DNA of 64,000 nt from Roseibium sp. MMSF_3544. Lineage in GTDB: Bacteria > Pseudomonadota > Alphaproteobacteria > Rhizobiales > Stappiaceae. How positions within the stretch are numbered: the stretch's first letter is position 1; every line of letters begins with the position of its first letter. Shown here piece after piece: positions 17,591-25,622 of this stretch. The notes under the pieces were generated by a model. It was given only the letters and a program-made list of their open reading frames with translations. It searched no databases and had not been told where the DNA came from. The DNA lies in the NCBI RefSeq assembly GCF_030732845.1, contig NZ_JASHKA010000021.1, positions 50,541-114,540 of the forward strand, written 5' to 3'. The translations under genes were made by a program, and so were the position numbers.

Positions 17591-18328
17591 TTAACTACCC
17601 ACCAGGTCTTCGCCGGTGGAGAAGCTTTCGCTGCCACCGCCAACAACCGTCATTTCGACAGTGTTGAACAGAACGTTTTCGCCCTGAACCAGCTTGTTAG
17701 TGAAGGCAGAGGTGTCGTTGGAAGCCGAAGCTTCTGCTGTTGAAAGGCCTTCGACAAGCGCATCGTCACCAGCTTTGATAGTGGCAGAACCGTTACCGAG
17801 GTTTTCGATTTCCAGGTTACCGTCAAAGTCAGTATGCATGCCGTGCGAGTGACCGTAGTACCAGCTGCCGTGGCCGTAAGCCCACGCGTCGTGGCTGATG
17901 TCTTCGGTAACGTCACGACCACCAGATGCGATACCGTCATCGGCAACAGCGTCTCCACCTCTGGCGTTCAGATTTTGCGTGAAGTTGTTGCTGTTCGTGG
18001 CGGTTGTATTGTATGCGTCGTCGTTATCGGACAACTGGTTGGTGTTAGTGATCACCGCACCGGCGTCGTTGCCTGCACCATTGAGCGCATCATTGAGAAT
18101 TTCCTCAATGGTGACGTCATCACCCGGATTGTAGTCGATATCGCCATCGACGCTTACGAGCATTTCGTCTACGGAGGCTTTGTCCTTCATATCAATGTCA
18201 ATGACATCGTCATCGTCGTAGACAAAGCCCTTATCAAAGTTCACATCGACGTCGTTGACGTTCCTGTTGTTATTGCCAATGTCAGAGTCGAAATCAGAAT
18301 AGTTGTAATGTGATCCACGTCTGCTCAT
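17591..18328 (-). CDS. Asp-rich protein A, putative type I secretion substrate (paralogue of 18448-19194)
   Basis: 245-residue, very acidic, cysteine-free protein of unknown function. It shares a core with the next gene: D-x-DMKD-x-A-x-VDEMLV, YNPGDDVT, LN-x-ALNG, TNTNQL, ADDGIA, AGDDA and, near the C-terminus, AFTNKLVQGEN followed by MTVVGG. Between the shared blocks it has a private His/Tyr/Gly patch around residues 148-166 (WAYGHGSWYYGHSHGMH) that could bind metal. No Sec signal is present. The C-terminal ~50 residues, rich in Ser, Gly and hydrophobics, would fit a type I export signal. Ribosome site AAGGAA precedes the ATG. Confidence 0.72.
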   Translation of the reverse strand: MSRRGSHYNYSDFDSDIGNNNRNVNDVDVNFDKGFVYDDDDVIDIDMKDKASVDEMLVSVDGDIDYNPGDDVTIEEILNDALNGAGNDAGAVITNTNQLSDNDDAYNTTATNSNNFTQNLNARGGDAVADDGIASGGRDVTEDISHDAWAYGHGSWYYGHSHGMHTDFDGNLEIENLGNGSATIKAGDDALVEGLSTAEASASNDTSAFTNKLVQGENVLFNTVEMTVVGGGSESFSTGEDLVGS

Positions 18329-18447
18329 AACTATATTCCTTTTTGACCAGCGGTGTGCCTATCGCATGGCAGGCAAACAAACCGCATAATGTTCTAATGC
18401 AAGGCACTCGGAACATGGGACTAACCCGTCCTGCGCCTTGAAATGAC

Positions 18448-19194
18448 TTATGCGTCGTCTTCACCAACGCTGTCGGTGTAGAGGCTGCCACCAACGATCG
18501 TCATGTCGACACCGTTGTTCAGGATGTTTGCACCCTGGACCAGCTCGTTGGTGAACGCGTCGGTCATGTTGCTGGCGTTGGACGCTGCAAGCACGTCACC
18601 GATGACAGTTGCGTCATCGCCGGCATCAACGGTCAGGCGGTTGCCACCGAAGGCAATGCCATCGTCAGCATTGGAATAGCCACCGTGAGACTTCAGGTCC
18701 TGATGGAACCAACCATCGTTATCAACATAGGTATCCGACGCAACGTCGTTGTCTTCCAGCTGGTTGGTGTTGGTCACCACAACGCCGGTGTCATTGCCTT
18801 TGCCGTTCAGAGCTTCGTTCAGAAGGTCTTCGACGGTGACGTCATCGCCCGGGTTGTAGCTGATGTCGCCGGCACCGACGAGCATTTCGTCAACGTGGGC
18901 ATTGTCCTTCATGTCAAGGTCAAATGCGTCGTTGTCTGTCGGACCACCTTCTTCGCCAAAATTAATGTTTACGGTCGGCGTGAAAGTGTTTTCGTTGTCG
19001 ACGTCATCGTTGTCCTTGATTTTCTGCGTCGTGTCATCGTCGGACCAACGATAATCAATGTTCCACTTGTAATGATCAGAATAATCATAGTTGTACTCGC
19101 GGGAATAGTCGCGCGAATAGTCGTAGTGATCCGACCAATCGTAGTAGTACGCGTCTATGTCCAGCTCATCTTTATGCCAAACAAATTCTACCAT
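18448..19194 (-). CDS. Asp/Tyr-rich protein B, putative type I secretion substrate
   Basis: 248-residue paralogue of the preceding protein, also acidic and without cysteine. Residues ~14-50 are a low-complexity Tyr/Asp/Ser block made of short DY, HY and RDY steps (for example DHYDYSRDYSREYNYDYS). The shared core follows: DMKDNAHVDEMLVGAGD, YNPGDDVTVEDLLNEALNG, VVTNTNQLEDND, NADDGIAFGG, AGDDA and AFTNELVQGANIL...MTIVGG. The gene has a GAGGA ribosome site and heads the minus-strand secretion cluster, facing the AT-rich region. Function is unknown; export by the adjacent type I system and a role at the cell surface or in matrix are inferences. Confidence 0.72.
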   Translation of the reverse strand: MVEFVWHKDELDIDAYYYDWSDHYDYSRDYSREYNYDYSDHYKWNIDYRWSDDDTTQKIKDNDDVDNENTFTPTVNINFGEEGGPTDNDAFDLDMKDNAHVDEMLVGAGDISYNPGDDVTVEDLLNEALNGKGNDTGVVVTNTNQLEDNDVASDTYVDNDGWFHQDLKSHGGYSNADDGIAFGGNRLTVDAGDDATVIGDVLAASNASNMTDAFTNELVQGANILNNGVDMTIVGGSLYTDSVGEDDA

Positions 19195-19942
19195 AACTCT
19201 GTCCTCAAATTAGGACAGCTCGTCAATTCGTCTTCTATCGAATTGCATGGAGCCGTCAGGTCTTTTGAAGCGTTTCCGCTTCGGCTCTAAATGGAAATGG
19301 ACGAAGTCCATCGTTCACTTCAAACAATCTTCGTTGCCTGAAGCGCCATTTACTTTTTAGCGGGATGGTGTGATCTATTCTTTGTATTATCTAAGCACAG
19401 CTTTAGTTAGGTCTACGCCCAATCCGCTATCCAATACAATGACAGAAGGTGAGTTTTAAAGAAGCCGGAAATGTTAACTAAACCTTAACCAATTAAATTT
19501 CTGCGAAAGGTCTAGATATCGAAAATTTGAACAGATGGAAAAAAGCTATGTTTTTCGGCACTTTGGTGTACAATCGCTATGCAACTATATCGAATTATTA
19601 GTATTACTCTAGGTAGGTTTGATATATATATCGTTTCAGGACAGCCGCTACGTATAATTATTCCGTTTTGGCTAAGTTTTTTAAAAATATAGATATTTTT
19701 TTGACCTAAAGGAAAAATCGGAGACCCTATACGCGGAAAAATACGCCGCAACCCGATACAACCCAGACTGAAAAACAGGATTGTAAAGAGACAGCGGCGA
19801 CAGTGACGGGCGTCACTTACCTTACGGAAGGAATGCATACATTATCAATGAAACCTGTGTTAAGTTCAGACAGGGGTCGGCAATAATTACGAGAACAAAA
19901 ATATAAAATTTTAATAAAACCTGCTCCTTGGAGGTGACAGAC
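19195..19942. other. AT-rich 748-bp non-coding divergent region
   Basis: No convincing gene is seen. The stretch is strikingly AT-rich compared with both flanks and holds long A/T runs and a perfect 12-bp palindrome GATATATATATC (19621-19632). A TATAAA at 19902-19907 lies about 40 bases before the LuxR gene. It separates the Asp/Tyr-rich protein gene (minus) from the LuxR-type regulator (plus) and presumably holds both promoters. Such AT-rich islands are typical targets of nucleoid-type silencers such as MucR or H-NS-like proteins in this class. Confidence 0.6.
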
Positions 19943-20662
19943 ATGAGCAGCAGAGAATTTCAGAATAAAGGTTCAATTTATTATATTGGTGTATCTGAAA
20001 AATTCCCGAAGGAGCTCGAAGACTGTGTCGATCGGGAATTGGACGATGCCGAATTCATCCGCCTCGGCAGCAAAGAGGATCTGACCAATGCCGAGCGGAA
20101 GGCCGAGTACAGCAAGCGCCTGTTTCTGATCGACGAGCATTTCGGCGCCGAGCAGAACGAAGCCATCGCATGTTTGCGCCGGCACTACCCGGAAGCGAAT
20201 TTCTGCATACTTATCAACGACGATCTGGCCTTTCCGAAGATAATTCGCGATTATTTCGAGAATGGTCTGATCAAAAGCGTCCTGCCGATGAATCTGCGGG
20301 TGGACCTCTGGCTTGGGGCTATCCGCCTGATGCTGAGCGGCGGAGACTATCTGCCGGCCGACGTGATCAAGTACATGCATTCGGACAAGGCAGCTGGTAC
20401 CCTTGCTATGACGGCTAAGCAATTTCAGCCTGCCCAGGCGACGAAGAAATTCAACAAGCTTACCAAGCGCGAGACCCAGGTGCTTCACCTGATTTCAGAA
20501 GGGCACCAGAACAAGAACATCGCGCAGCAGCTTTCGCTGTCCGAGCATACCATCAAGCTTCACATACACCACATCATCTCGAAGCTTGGTGTTTCCAACC
20601 GCACGGAGGCGGCAGCAATCTACCTGCAGTCCGATCAGAGCACGCCCATGCTGGGGATGTAG
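19943..20662 (+). CDS. LuxR/NarL-type transcriptional regulator
   Basis: 239-residue regulator. The C-terminal ~60 residues are a standard LuxR HTH (LTKRETQVLHLISEGHQNKN, SLSEHTIKLHIHHII, LGVSNRTEAA). The N-terminal part resembles a receiver fold (IYYIGVSEKF, RLFLIDEHFG, NFCILINDD) but has no clear phospho-acceptor Asp with the usual Lys/Thr partners, so it may act without phosphorylation. The ATG at 19943 is chosen because TTGGAGGTG precedes it at normal spacing. It faces away from the secretion genes across the AT-rich region and is followed after 2 bases by a small gene. Confidence 0.85.
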   Translation: MSSREFQNKGSIYYIGVSEKFPKELEDCVDRELDDAEFIRLGSKEDLTNAERKAEYSKRLFLIDEHFGAEQNEAIACLRRHYPEANFCILINDDLAFPKIIRDYFENGLIKSVLPMNLRVDLWLGAIRLMLSGGDYLPADVIKYMHSDKAAGTLAMTAKQFQPAQATKKFNKLTKRETQVLHLISEGHQNKNIAQQLSLSEHTIKLHIHHIISKLGVSNRTEAAAIYLQSDQSTPMLGM

Positions 20663-20664
20663 CT

Positions 20665-21174
20665 ATGAAAAACAACGGCCAGTCCGGGACCAAAAGCGAG
20701 TTTCAGACCTTTCTGAACCTCGTTGGCAACCTGAACTACACGTGGACGAATACGGAAAGTCTTCTGATCCACATGATTGCCGGGCTGGCCCGCGTCAACA
20801 AGGATGTCGCCACCGTCATTTTTCTAACGCTGAACACGTCCCGAGCCAGGATTGATCTGGTTGAGCGTCTCGCAAAGATGGAGGGCACGGACGATGCCCT
20901 CAAGAAGGATGTTCTCAAACTTACCAAGGCAATGCACAGCACGTTGAAACTGAAAAACAAATACAATCATTGCATTTATTCTTTCGACAACGAGGGACAG
21001 AACGCGTCAACGATTCTCATGCGCATCAACGATCACAAGGACGCCATCGAATATGGAAAGTCCAGCCCGATCAACAGTCGCGAGATCTCGCTGGTGAAGG
21101 AAACAATTCTGAAGACTCAGGCCGTCAACAAAGACCTCTGGACTTTTTTTAGGCGGCAAAATTTTCCAATCTGA
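20665..21174 (+). CDS. Small helical protein of unknown function, coupled to the LuxR gene
   Basis: 169 residues, predicted mostly alpha-helical, with one cysteine and no signal peptide or membrane segment. The N-terminal half (TNTESLLIHMIAGLARVNKD, VIFLTLNTSRARIDLVERLA) looks like a helical bundle; the C-terminus is basic (KTQAVNKDLWTFFRRQNF). I do not recognise a family with known function. It begins two bases after the regulator stop, so the two are almost certainly one transcript and may work together, for example as regulator and partner. Confidence 0.7.
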   Translation: MKNNGQSGTKSEFQTFLNLVGNLNYTWTNTESLLIHMIAGLARVNKDVATVIFLTLNTSRARIDLVERLAKMEGTDDALKKDVLKLTKAMHSTLKLKNKYNHCIYSFDNEGQNASTILMRINDHKDAIEYGKSSPINSREISLVKETILKTQAVNKDLWTFFRRQNFPI

Positions 21175-21230
21175 AGTCGATTTGCGGAGTGTGTTTCCGC
21201 GGACTTCGCATGGAAAGTCAGACAAGGACA

Positions 21231-21267
21231 AAAAGGGCCGGCTTCGGGGAACCGAAAGCCGGCCTTT
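21231..21267. terminator. Bidirectional terminator
   Basis: GGCCGGCTTCGG (21236-21247) pairs with CCGAAAGCCGGCC (21252-21264) with one bulged base, flanked by AAAA on the left and TTT on the right. It lies between the convergent ends of the small helical protein gene and the aldehyde dehydrogenase gene. Confidence 0.8.
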
Positions 21268-21292
21268 GCGACTTGGAAAAGGAGGGTACAGG

Positions 21293-22786
21293 CTACCTGA
21301 TCTTTGCCGCAATGCTTTTGGTCTTGCAGTAGCTGATAAGCCCTTCAAGACCCTTTTCCCGGCCGAAGCCCGACTTCTTGTTGCCGCCGAAGGGCACCTC
21401 GATACCACCCGCGAAATATTCATTTATGTAGATCTGACCCGCGTCGATCTTGCGGGCGAGCTGATGGGCTTTGGCAAAGTTCGAGGTGTAGATGCCGGCG
21501 ACCAGACCGTACTGGCAGTCATTTGCAAGTTCGAGTGCGTGATCAGCATCATCGGCCACCTGCACGGTCAAGACCGGCCCGAAGATCTCTTCCTGGGCGA
21601 GTTCGTCACCGGCTGCGACATCATTGACGATGGTTGGCTCAAAGAACCAGCCGCGCCCACGCCCCGGATCCCGGGTGATCGCCCCGCCAGCAACCACATC
21701 GGCGCCGCGTGTTCTGGCCCGGTCCAGGAAGCCGCCAATCTTGGCAAGATGTTCGGCGGAGTTGACCGGACCCACATCCGGATTGTCCAATCCGTGGCCG
21801 AGTTTCAATCCCTTCGTGCGCTCCACAAGTTCAGCGAGGAATTCCTCGTGAATGCTCTTTTCGATCACCAGCCGCGACCCGGCGGAACAGATCTGGCCCG
21901 CGTTTTCATAGATCGCACCGAGAACACCGGAAAGGGCCTGTTCCTTGTCGCAATCACCGAGCACGACCACAGGAGATTTGCCGCCGAGTTCTAGCACCAC
22001 GCGCGTAATATCCTCTGCAGCGGCCTTCATCACTGCGCGTCCGGTCTGGACCGAGCCTGTGAAGGTGATGTGGTCGACCCCGCTATGGCTCGTCAGCGGA
22101 GCCCCGGTTTCAAGGCCCGTCCCGGTCACGACATTGCAGACACCGGCCGGGAGCCCCGCCTTATAGAGAAGGTCCGCCAGCAACAGAGCGGTGAAAGGTG
22201 TCTGTTCCGCCGGCTTTGCAACGACCGTACAACCGGCGGCCAGCGCCGGTGCAAACCCCCGCGCGGCCGTGGAGATCGGGAAATTCCAGGGAATGATATG
22301 AGCCGTCACCCCGACAGGTTCGTGGATCGTATAGCCGATGTAATCCGGACCGAGTGGGAAGCTGTCTCCCTGCAGCTTGTCACAGGCGCCAGCGTAATAC
22401 TCGAATGTGCGGGCAGCCCCGCGCACGTCGCCCATTGCCTCCTGCAAAGGCTTGCCGCTGTCCAGCGTTTCAACCACGGCCAGAAGGTCAAGATTTTCCA
22501 GGATCAGTGCGGAGGCCTGCTGCAGGATCCGGGACCGTACCACCGGTGCCATGTCGCGCCAGACGTTTTCAAATGCCTGACGGGAGGATGCCGCGGCCTG
22601 GTCGATATCGTCCCGTGTTCCGGCGGTAAACCGCGCGAAGGCTTCCCCTCTTCCCGGGTCGAAACTTTCCATGGTTCGGTTATGAGATGGCTGCGTGAAG
22701 GCACCGTCGATGAAATGACCAATCGGCAACGCTTCCAGCGTGCCGGTACCGCGGTATTCGGCGATCAGGTCGCTCGCTTCGCTCAT
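21293..22786 (-). CDS. NAD(P)-dependent aldehyde dehydrogenase
   Basis: 497-residue ALDH-superfamily enzyme oxidising an aldehyde to the acid. Catalytic Cys in NAGQICSAGSRL, general base Glu in VLELGGKSP, cofactor turn FTGSVQTGRAV, and the C-terminal PFGGNKKSGFGREKGLEGL, all intact. The closest general groups are betaine-, gamma-aminobutyraldehyde- and hydroxy-aldehyde dehydrogenases, which the importer type nearby would fit. The start at 22786 (one base after the stop of the enolase-family gene) is used because in-frame codons further upstream fall inside that gene. Second gene of a leftward operon facing the MocR gene. Confidence 0.88.
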   Translation of the reverse strand: MSEASDLIAEYRGTGTLEALPIGHFIDGAFTQPSHNRTMESFDPGRGEAFARFTAGTRDDIDQAAASSRQAFENVWRDMAPVVRSRILQQASALILENLDLLAVVETLDSGKPLQEAMGDVRGAARTFEYYAGACDKLQGDSFPLGPDYIGYTIHEPVGVTAHIIPWNFPISTAARGFAPALAAGCTVVAKPAEQTPFTALLLADLLYKAGLPAGVCNVVTGTGLETGAPLTSHSGVDHITFTGSVQTGRAVMKAAAEDITRVVLELGGKSPVVVLGDCDKEQALSGVLGAIYENAGQICSAGSRLVIEKSIHEEFLAELVERTKGLKLGHGLDNPDVGPVNSAEHLAKIGGFLDRARTRGADVVAGGAITRDPGRGRGWFFEPTIVNDVAAGDELAQEEIFGPVLTVQVADDADHALELANDCQYGLVAGIYTSNFAKAHQLARKIDAGQIYINEYFAGGIEVPFGGNKKSGFGREKGLEGLISYCKTKSIAAKIR

Positions 22787-22787
22787 G

Positions 22788-23894
22788 TCAGTGCTCCAGG
22801 GAACTGATCTTGTAGGATGATTTCGCCAGCCATTCGGGATTGATCTCGACCCCCCAGCCTGGGGCATCGGTCACCGTCGCATGACCGTCGGTGATGTCGT
22901 AAGGCGAGGAGACGTAAAGATCATACTGCCAGGGATAGTAGTCTTCCTGCTCAATGGAGAATTCCAGGTATTTGCCGGCATTCGGGATTGCGCACAGCAA
23001 ATGCATGGTGAAGAGCGTGACCAGTGACAGATTGGCGGCATGCGGCGTGCACGGGATGCCGGCCTCGTGCGCCATCTGCGCAACCTGCATGCTCCGCAGC
23101 ATACCTCCGAGATAACAGACATCCGGTTGGATGATATCGATGACGCGCTCATCGATCATGCGTTTCCAGTCAACAAGCGAACAGTCCTGCTCGCCGCCGG
23201 TGACGTCTATGTCAAGCGCATCGGTCACCTGCTTGGTCTGGTCGTAATGCCAGTAAGGGCAAGGCTCTTCATAGTGGGATATGCCATTGTCCTGCAAAAA
23301 GTGTCCGATCTCGATCGCCTTGCGTGGCGAGTAGCAGGAATTTGCATCTACCAGCAGGGCGGTTTCATCGCCGAAGGCCTTGCGCATCGTCGGCACGATT
23401 TCTTCGGTGCGCCCCGGCCATTCGTCCTTGTCGCGCCCGCATTCGGCGCCGATCCGGAACTTGAAGGCCGTGAAGCCGAAGTCATCTTGTTGTCTCTTCA
23501 GCCGGTCGGCCTCGTCCTGCGGTGTGATGTCCCGTTTCATCGAAGAGCCGTAAGCGCGCACCCGGCCCGGAGTACCACCAAGAAGCGCGCAGACCGGCTT
23601 GCCTTCCAGCTTGCCCCTGAGGTCAAAGAGCGCGGTGTCCAGCCCGCCCATGGCCCGGCGCAAATAAGACCCTGGGAACTTGTGCTCCCGGTCCGGAATG
23701 ATGTCCATCAGGTGCGCCACATCAAGTACGTCTTCGCCCAGTGCATAGGGCGCGACCTGGCGATGCACCACTTCGGCGGTAATGTCCGCAAAATAAGGGG
23801 CCACCTGGCCCCACCCGGTCGCGCCGCTATCCGCGGTCACCCGAACGAAGCAGACGAATTCATCTGTAAACGTTTCTATGGATTGTATTTTCAT
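22788..23894 (-). CDS. Enolase-superfamily sugar-acid dehydratase (mandelate racemase subgroup)
   Basis: 368 residues, the normal length. N-terminal capping domain, then barrel with the KxR-type base FKFRIG, metal ligands Asp (VDANSCYSP), Glu (YEEPCP) and Glu (TGGEQD) and the catalytic His in CTPHAANLS. This residue set marks the mandelate racemase subgroup, most members of which dehydrate acid sugars or hydroxy acids. The exact substrate cannot be read from the sequence. The ATG at 23894 faces the MocR gene across a 128-bp divergent region, and the aldehyde dehydrogenase follows directly. Confidence 0.85.
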   Translation of the reverse strand: MKIQSIETFTDEFVCFVRVTADSGATGWGQVAPYFADITAEVVHRQVAPYALGEDVLDVAHLMDIIPDREHKFPGSYLRRAMGGLDTALFDLRGKLEGKPVCALLGGTPGRVRAYGSSMKRDITPQDEADRLKRQQDDFGFTAFKFRIGAECGRDKDEWPGRTEEIVPTMRKAFGDETALLVDANSCYSPRKAIEIGHFLQDNGISHYEEPCPYWHYDQTKQVTDALDIDVTGGEQDCSLVDWKRMIDERVIDIIQPDVCYLGGMLRSMQVAQMAHEAGIPCTPHAANLSLVTLFTMHLLCAIPNAGKYLEFSIEQEDYYPWQYDLYVSSPYDITDGHATVTDAPGWGVEINPEWLAKSSYKISSLEH

Positions 23895-23964
23895 GTCGTC
23901 TAATGTCCTTATGGCGGGGTCTCCGCCAGGCGGAATTTTGGCTCTTAAACGCAAAGCTACTCAT

Positions 23965-24012
23965 AATTGGACTTGATATAAGGTCCGTTTTGCTGAAACT
24001 CTCATACCAATT
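23965..24012. promoter_or_regulatory. Probable MocR binding region (AATTGGACT ... CCAATT)
   Basis: AATTGGACT at 23965-23973 and CCAATT at 24007-24012 lie in the divergent region before the MocR gene. The same two elements recur with the identical 42-base offset before the importer operon (25525-25572). The right element is part of the palindrome CCAATTGG next to the MocR ribosome site, which suggests autoregulation. Confidence 0.55.
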
Positions 24013-24022
24013 GGGAGGCGTC

Positions 24023-25522
24023 ATGAAACGGCATGCCGGCGCGGTTCTGTCTTCAATCAAGATCGACAAGACCGCAGAAAAGAAAATTTCGATCCAGCTC
24101 TATATGGCGTTGCGCGATCTTCTTCTGACCGGCGCGCTGACCCCCGGCGACAGGTTGCCGGCGACACGCACTCTGGCGCAGGAAATCGGCGTTTCACGCA
24201 CCACCGTGATCGACGCCATCGAGCGGCTGATTTCGGAAGGCCTGCTGGAAGCCCGGGTCGGGTCGGGCACTTTCGTCAGCGAGGCGCTGAACGCGCGCCT
24301 TGCCCCAAAACCATCCCACGCGGCGAACAATGTCGTTGCGGTCGTCCCACGGCTGTCACATGCGTCAAAACATGCCATCCCCGATTTCGCGCCGCGTTCG
24401 CGCCTGCCGCACAAGTCCCAGGCATTTGTGACCGCGCTGCCCGCCCTTGATGCCTTCCCGATGGCGCAATGGGCCAAGCTGTCCGCCCGGCACTGGCGCA
24501 AAGACAGGGACCACATTGCAGGTTACGGCGAACCCTTTGGATATTCGGGACTCAGAAACGCCATCGCGCGGCAGCTGAACGCATCGCGCGGCATCAAGTG
24601 TTCACCCGAGCAGATATTCGTAACAAACGGCGCCCAGCGCGCTTTTTCTCTTGTCGGTGGCATGCTGGTTAATCCGGGCGAACCGATCTGGTTTGAAAAT
24701 CCCGGAGCAATCGGCGCCCGCAACGCCTTCATCGCAATCGGAGCCGTCCCGGTTCCTGTCGAGGTGGACGATCACGGTCTTTGTATCGAAGACGGCCTGT
24801 CCAAGGCACCTCACTTCCGTCTGGCTTTCGTGACGCCGTCGCATCAGCAACCGCTTGGACATGTGATGAGCCTGTCCCGCCGCCTCGCTCTGTTGAAAGC
24901 GGCGAACGATGCCGACGCAATGATCGTTGAAGATGACTACGACGGTGAATTCTACTACGGCGACCAGCCACCACCGACGCTGAAAAGCATCGACACCCAC
25001 GGCCGTGTAATTTACGTCGGCACCTTCTCAAAGTCCCTTTTTCCAGCGCTCAGACTCGGTTTTGCTTTGGTCCCCGAAGCCCTCGTGGAGAGCTTCGAGC
25101 GCGTCTGCGAAACCTGGCTGGCGGGCGTTCCGACCGTCACCCAGGCAATTGTTGCCGAATTCATGGACGAAGGCATGTTCGCCACACACATCCGCACCAT
25201 GCGTCAGCTCTACAAGGAGCGCCACGACACGCTTATGGAAGAAGCCAAGCGGCTGGCCGGGCAGATAGATCTGCAACCGACCAGCAGCGGGTTCCATGCA
25301 GTTGGTCTGGTGCCCGCACATATTGACGAAGACAGGATTGTTGCCAAGGCGGCGGAAGAGGGCATTACCACGGTATCGCTTTCCCGCTATGCGCTCAGTC
25401 CGATTAAACAGCGCGGCATTGTGCTTGGATTCGGCAGCACCACACCGGATGAAATCCGAAAAGGTGTCGACATACTGGAAAAAATTCTGCCAGATTGCCA
25501 TAGTGGCCGCTTGTCGGCCTGA
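24023..25522 (+). CDS. MocR-family (GntR HTH plus aminotransferase-like) regulator
   Basis: 499-residue regulator. Residues ~20-95 are a GntR winged helix (ALTPGDRLPATRTLAQEIGV, SRTTVIDAIERLISEGLL, VGSGTFV); the rest is a fold-type I aminotransferase domain with the PLP Asp/Tyr region VEDDYDGEFYYG and the PLP lysine in VGTFSKSLFPALRLGF. MocR proteins usually sense an amine or amino acid through PLP. The ATG at 24023 follows GGGAGG. It lies between the ALDH/dehydratase operon and the importer operon and shares operator-like elements with both, so it probably controls the whole block including itself. Confidence 0.9.
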   Translation: MKRHAGAVLSSIKIDKTAEKKISIQLYMALRDLLLTGALTPGDRLPATRTLAQEIGVSRTTVIDAIERLISEGLLEARVGSGTFVSEALNARLAPKPSHAANNVVAVVPRLSHASKHAIPDFAPRSRLPHKSQAFVTALPALDAFPMAQWAKLSARHWRKDRDHIAGYGEPFGYSGLRNAIARQLNASRGIKCSPEQIFVTNGAQRAFSLVGGMLVNPGEPIWFENPGAIGARNAFIAIGAVPVPVEVDDHGLCIEDGLSKAPHFRLAFVTPSHQQPLGHVMSLSRRLALLKAANDADAMIVEDDYDGEFYYGDQPPPTLKSIDTHGRVIYVGTFSKSLFPALRLGFALVPEALVESFERVCETWLAGVPTVTQAIVAEFMDEGMFATHIRTMRQLYKERHDTLMEEAKRLAGQIDLQPTSSGFHAVGLVPAHIDEDRIVAKAAEEGITTVSLSRYALSPIKQRGIVLGFGSTTPDEIRKGVDILEKILPDCHSGRLSA

Positions 25523-25524
25523 GC

Positions 25525-25572
25525 AATTGGACTGCTAAATTATCTGCAATGGCTATATTTCACAGGCCAATT
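25525..25572. promoter_or_regulatory. Probable MocR binding region before the importer operon
   Basis: AATTGGACT (25525-25533) and CCAATT (25567-25572), spaced exactly as in the region upstream of the MocR gene. It covers the presumed promoter of the binding-protein gene that starts at 25623. Confidence 0.55.
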
Positions 25573-25622
25573 CACTCATAGGCTCAAATTTGGTTTTTCT
25601 GCGTGTGTTCGAGGAGGAAGTC

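Noticed and set aside
15354..19194. RTX toxin or RTX adhesin identity for the secretion substrates
   Set aside because: No GGxGxDxUx nonapeptide arrays are present; the Asp-rich cores and QVNVL repeats are different.
17834..19290. Two long Val/Ile-rich plus-strand frames opposite the Asp-rich proteins, resembling membrane proteins
   Set aside because: Asp codons GAC/GAT read backwards as Val/Ile codons, so the hydrophobic strings are artefacts of the Asp-rich genes.
19512..19838. 108-codon minus-strand frame in the AT-rich island
   Set aside because: No ribosome site, odd composition and no family resemblance; long frames arise by chance here and nothing supports translation.
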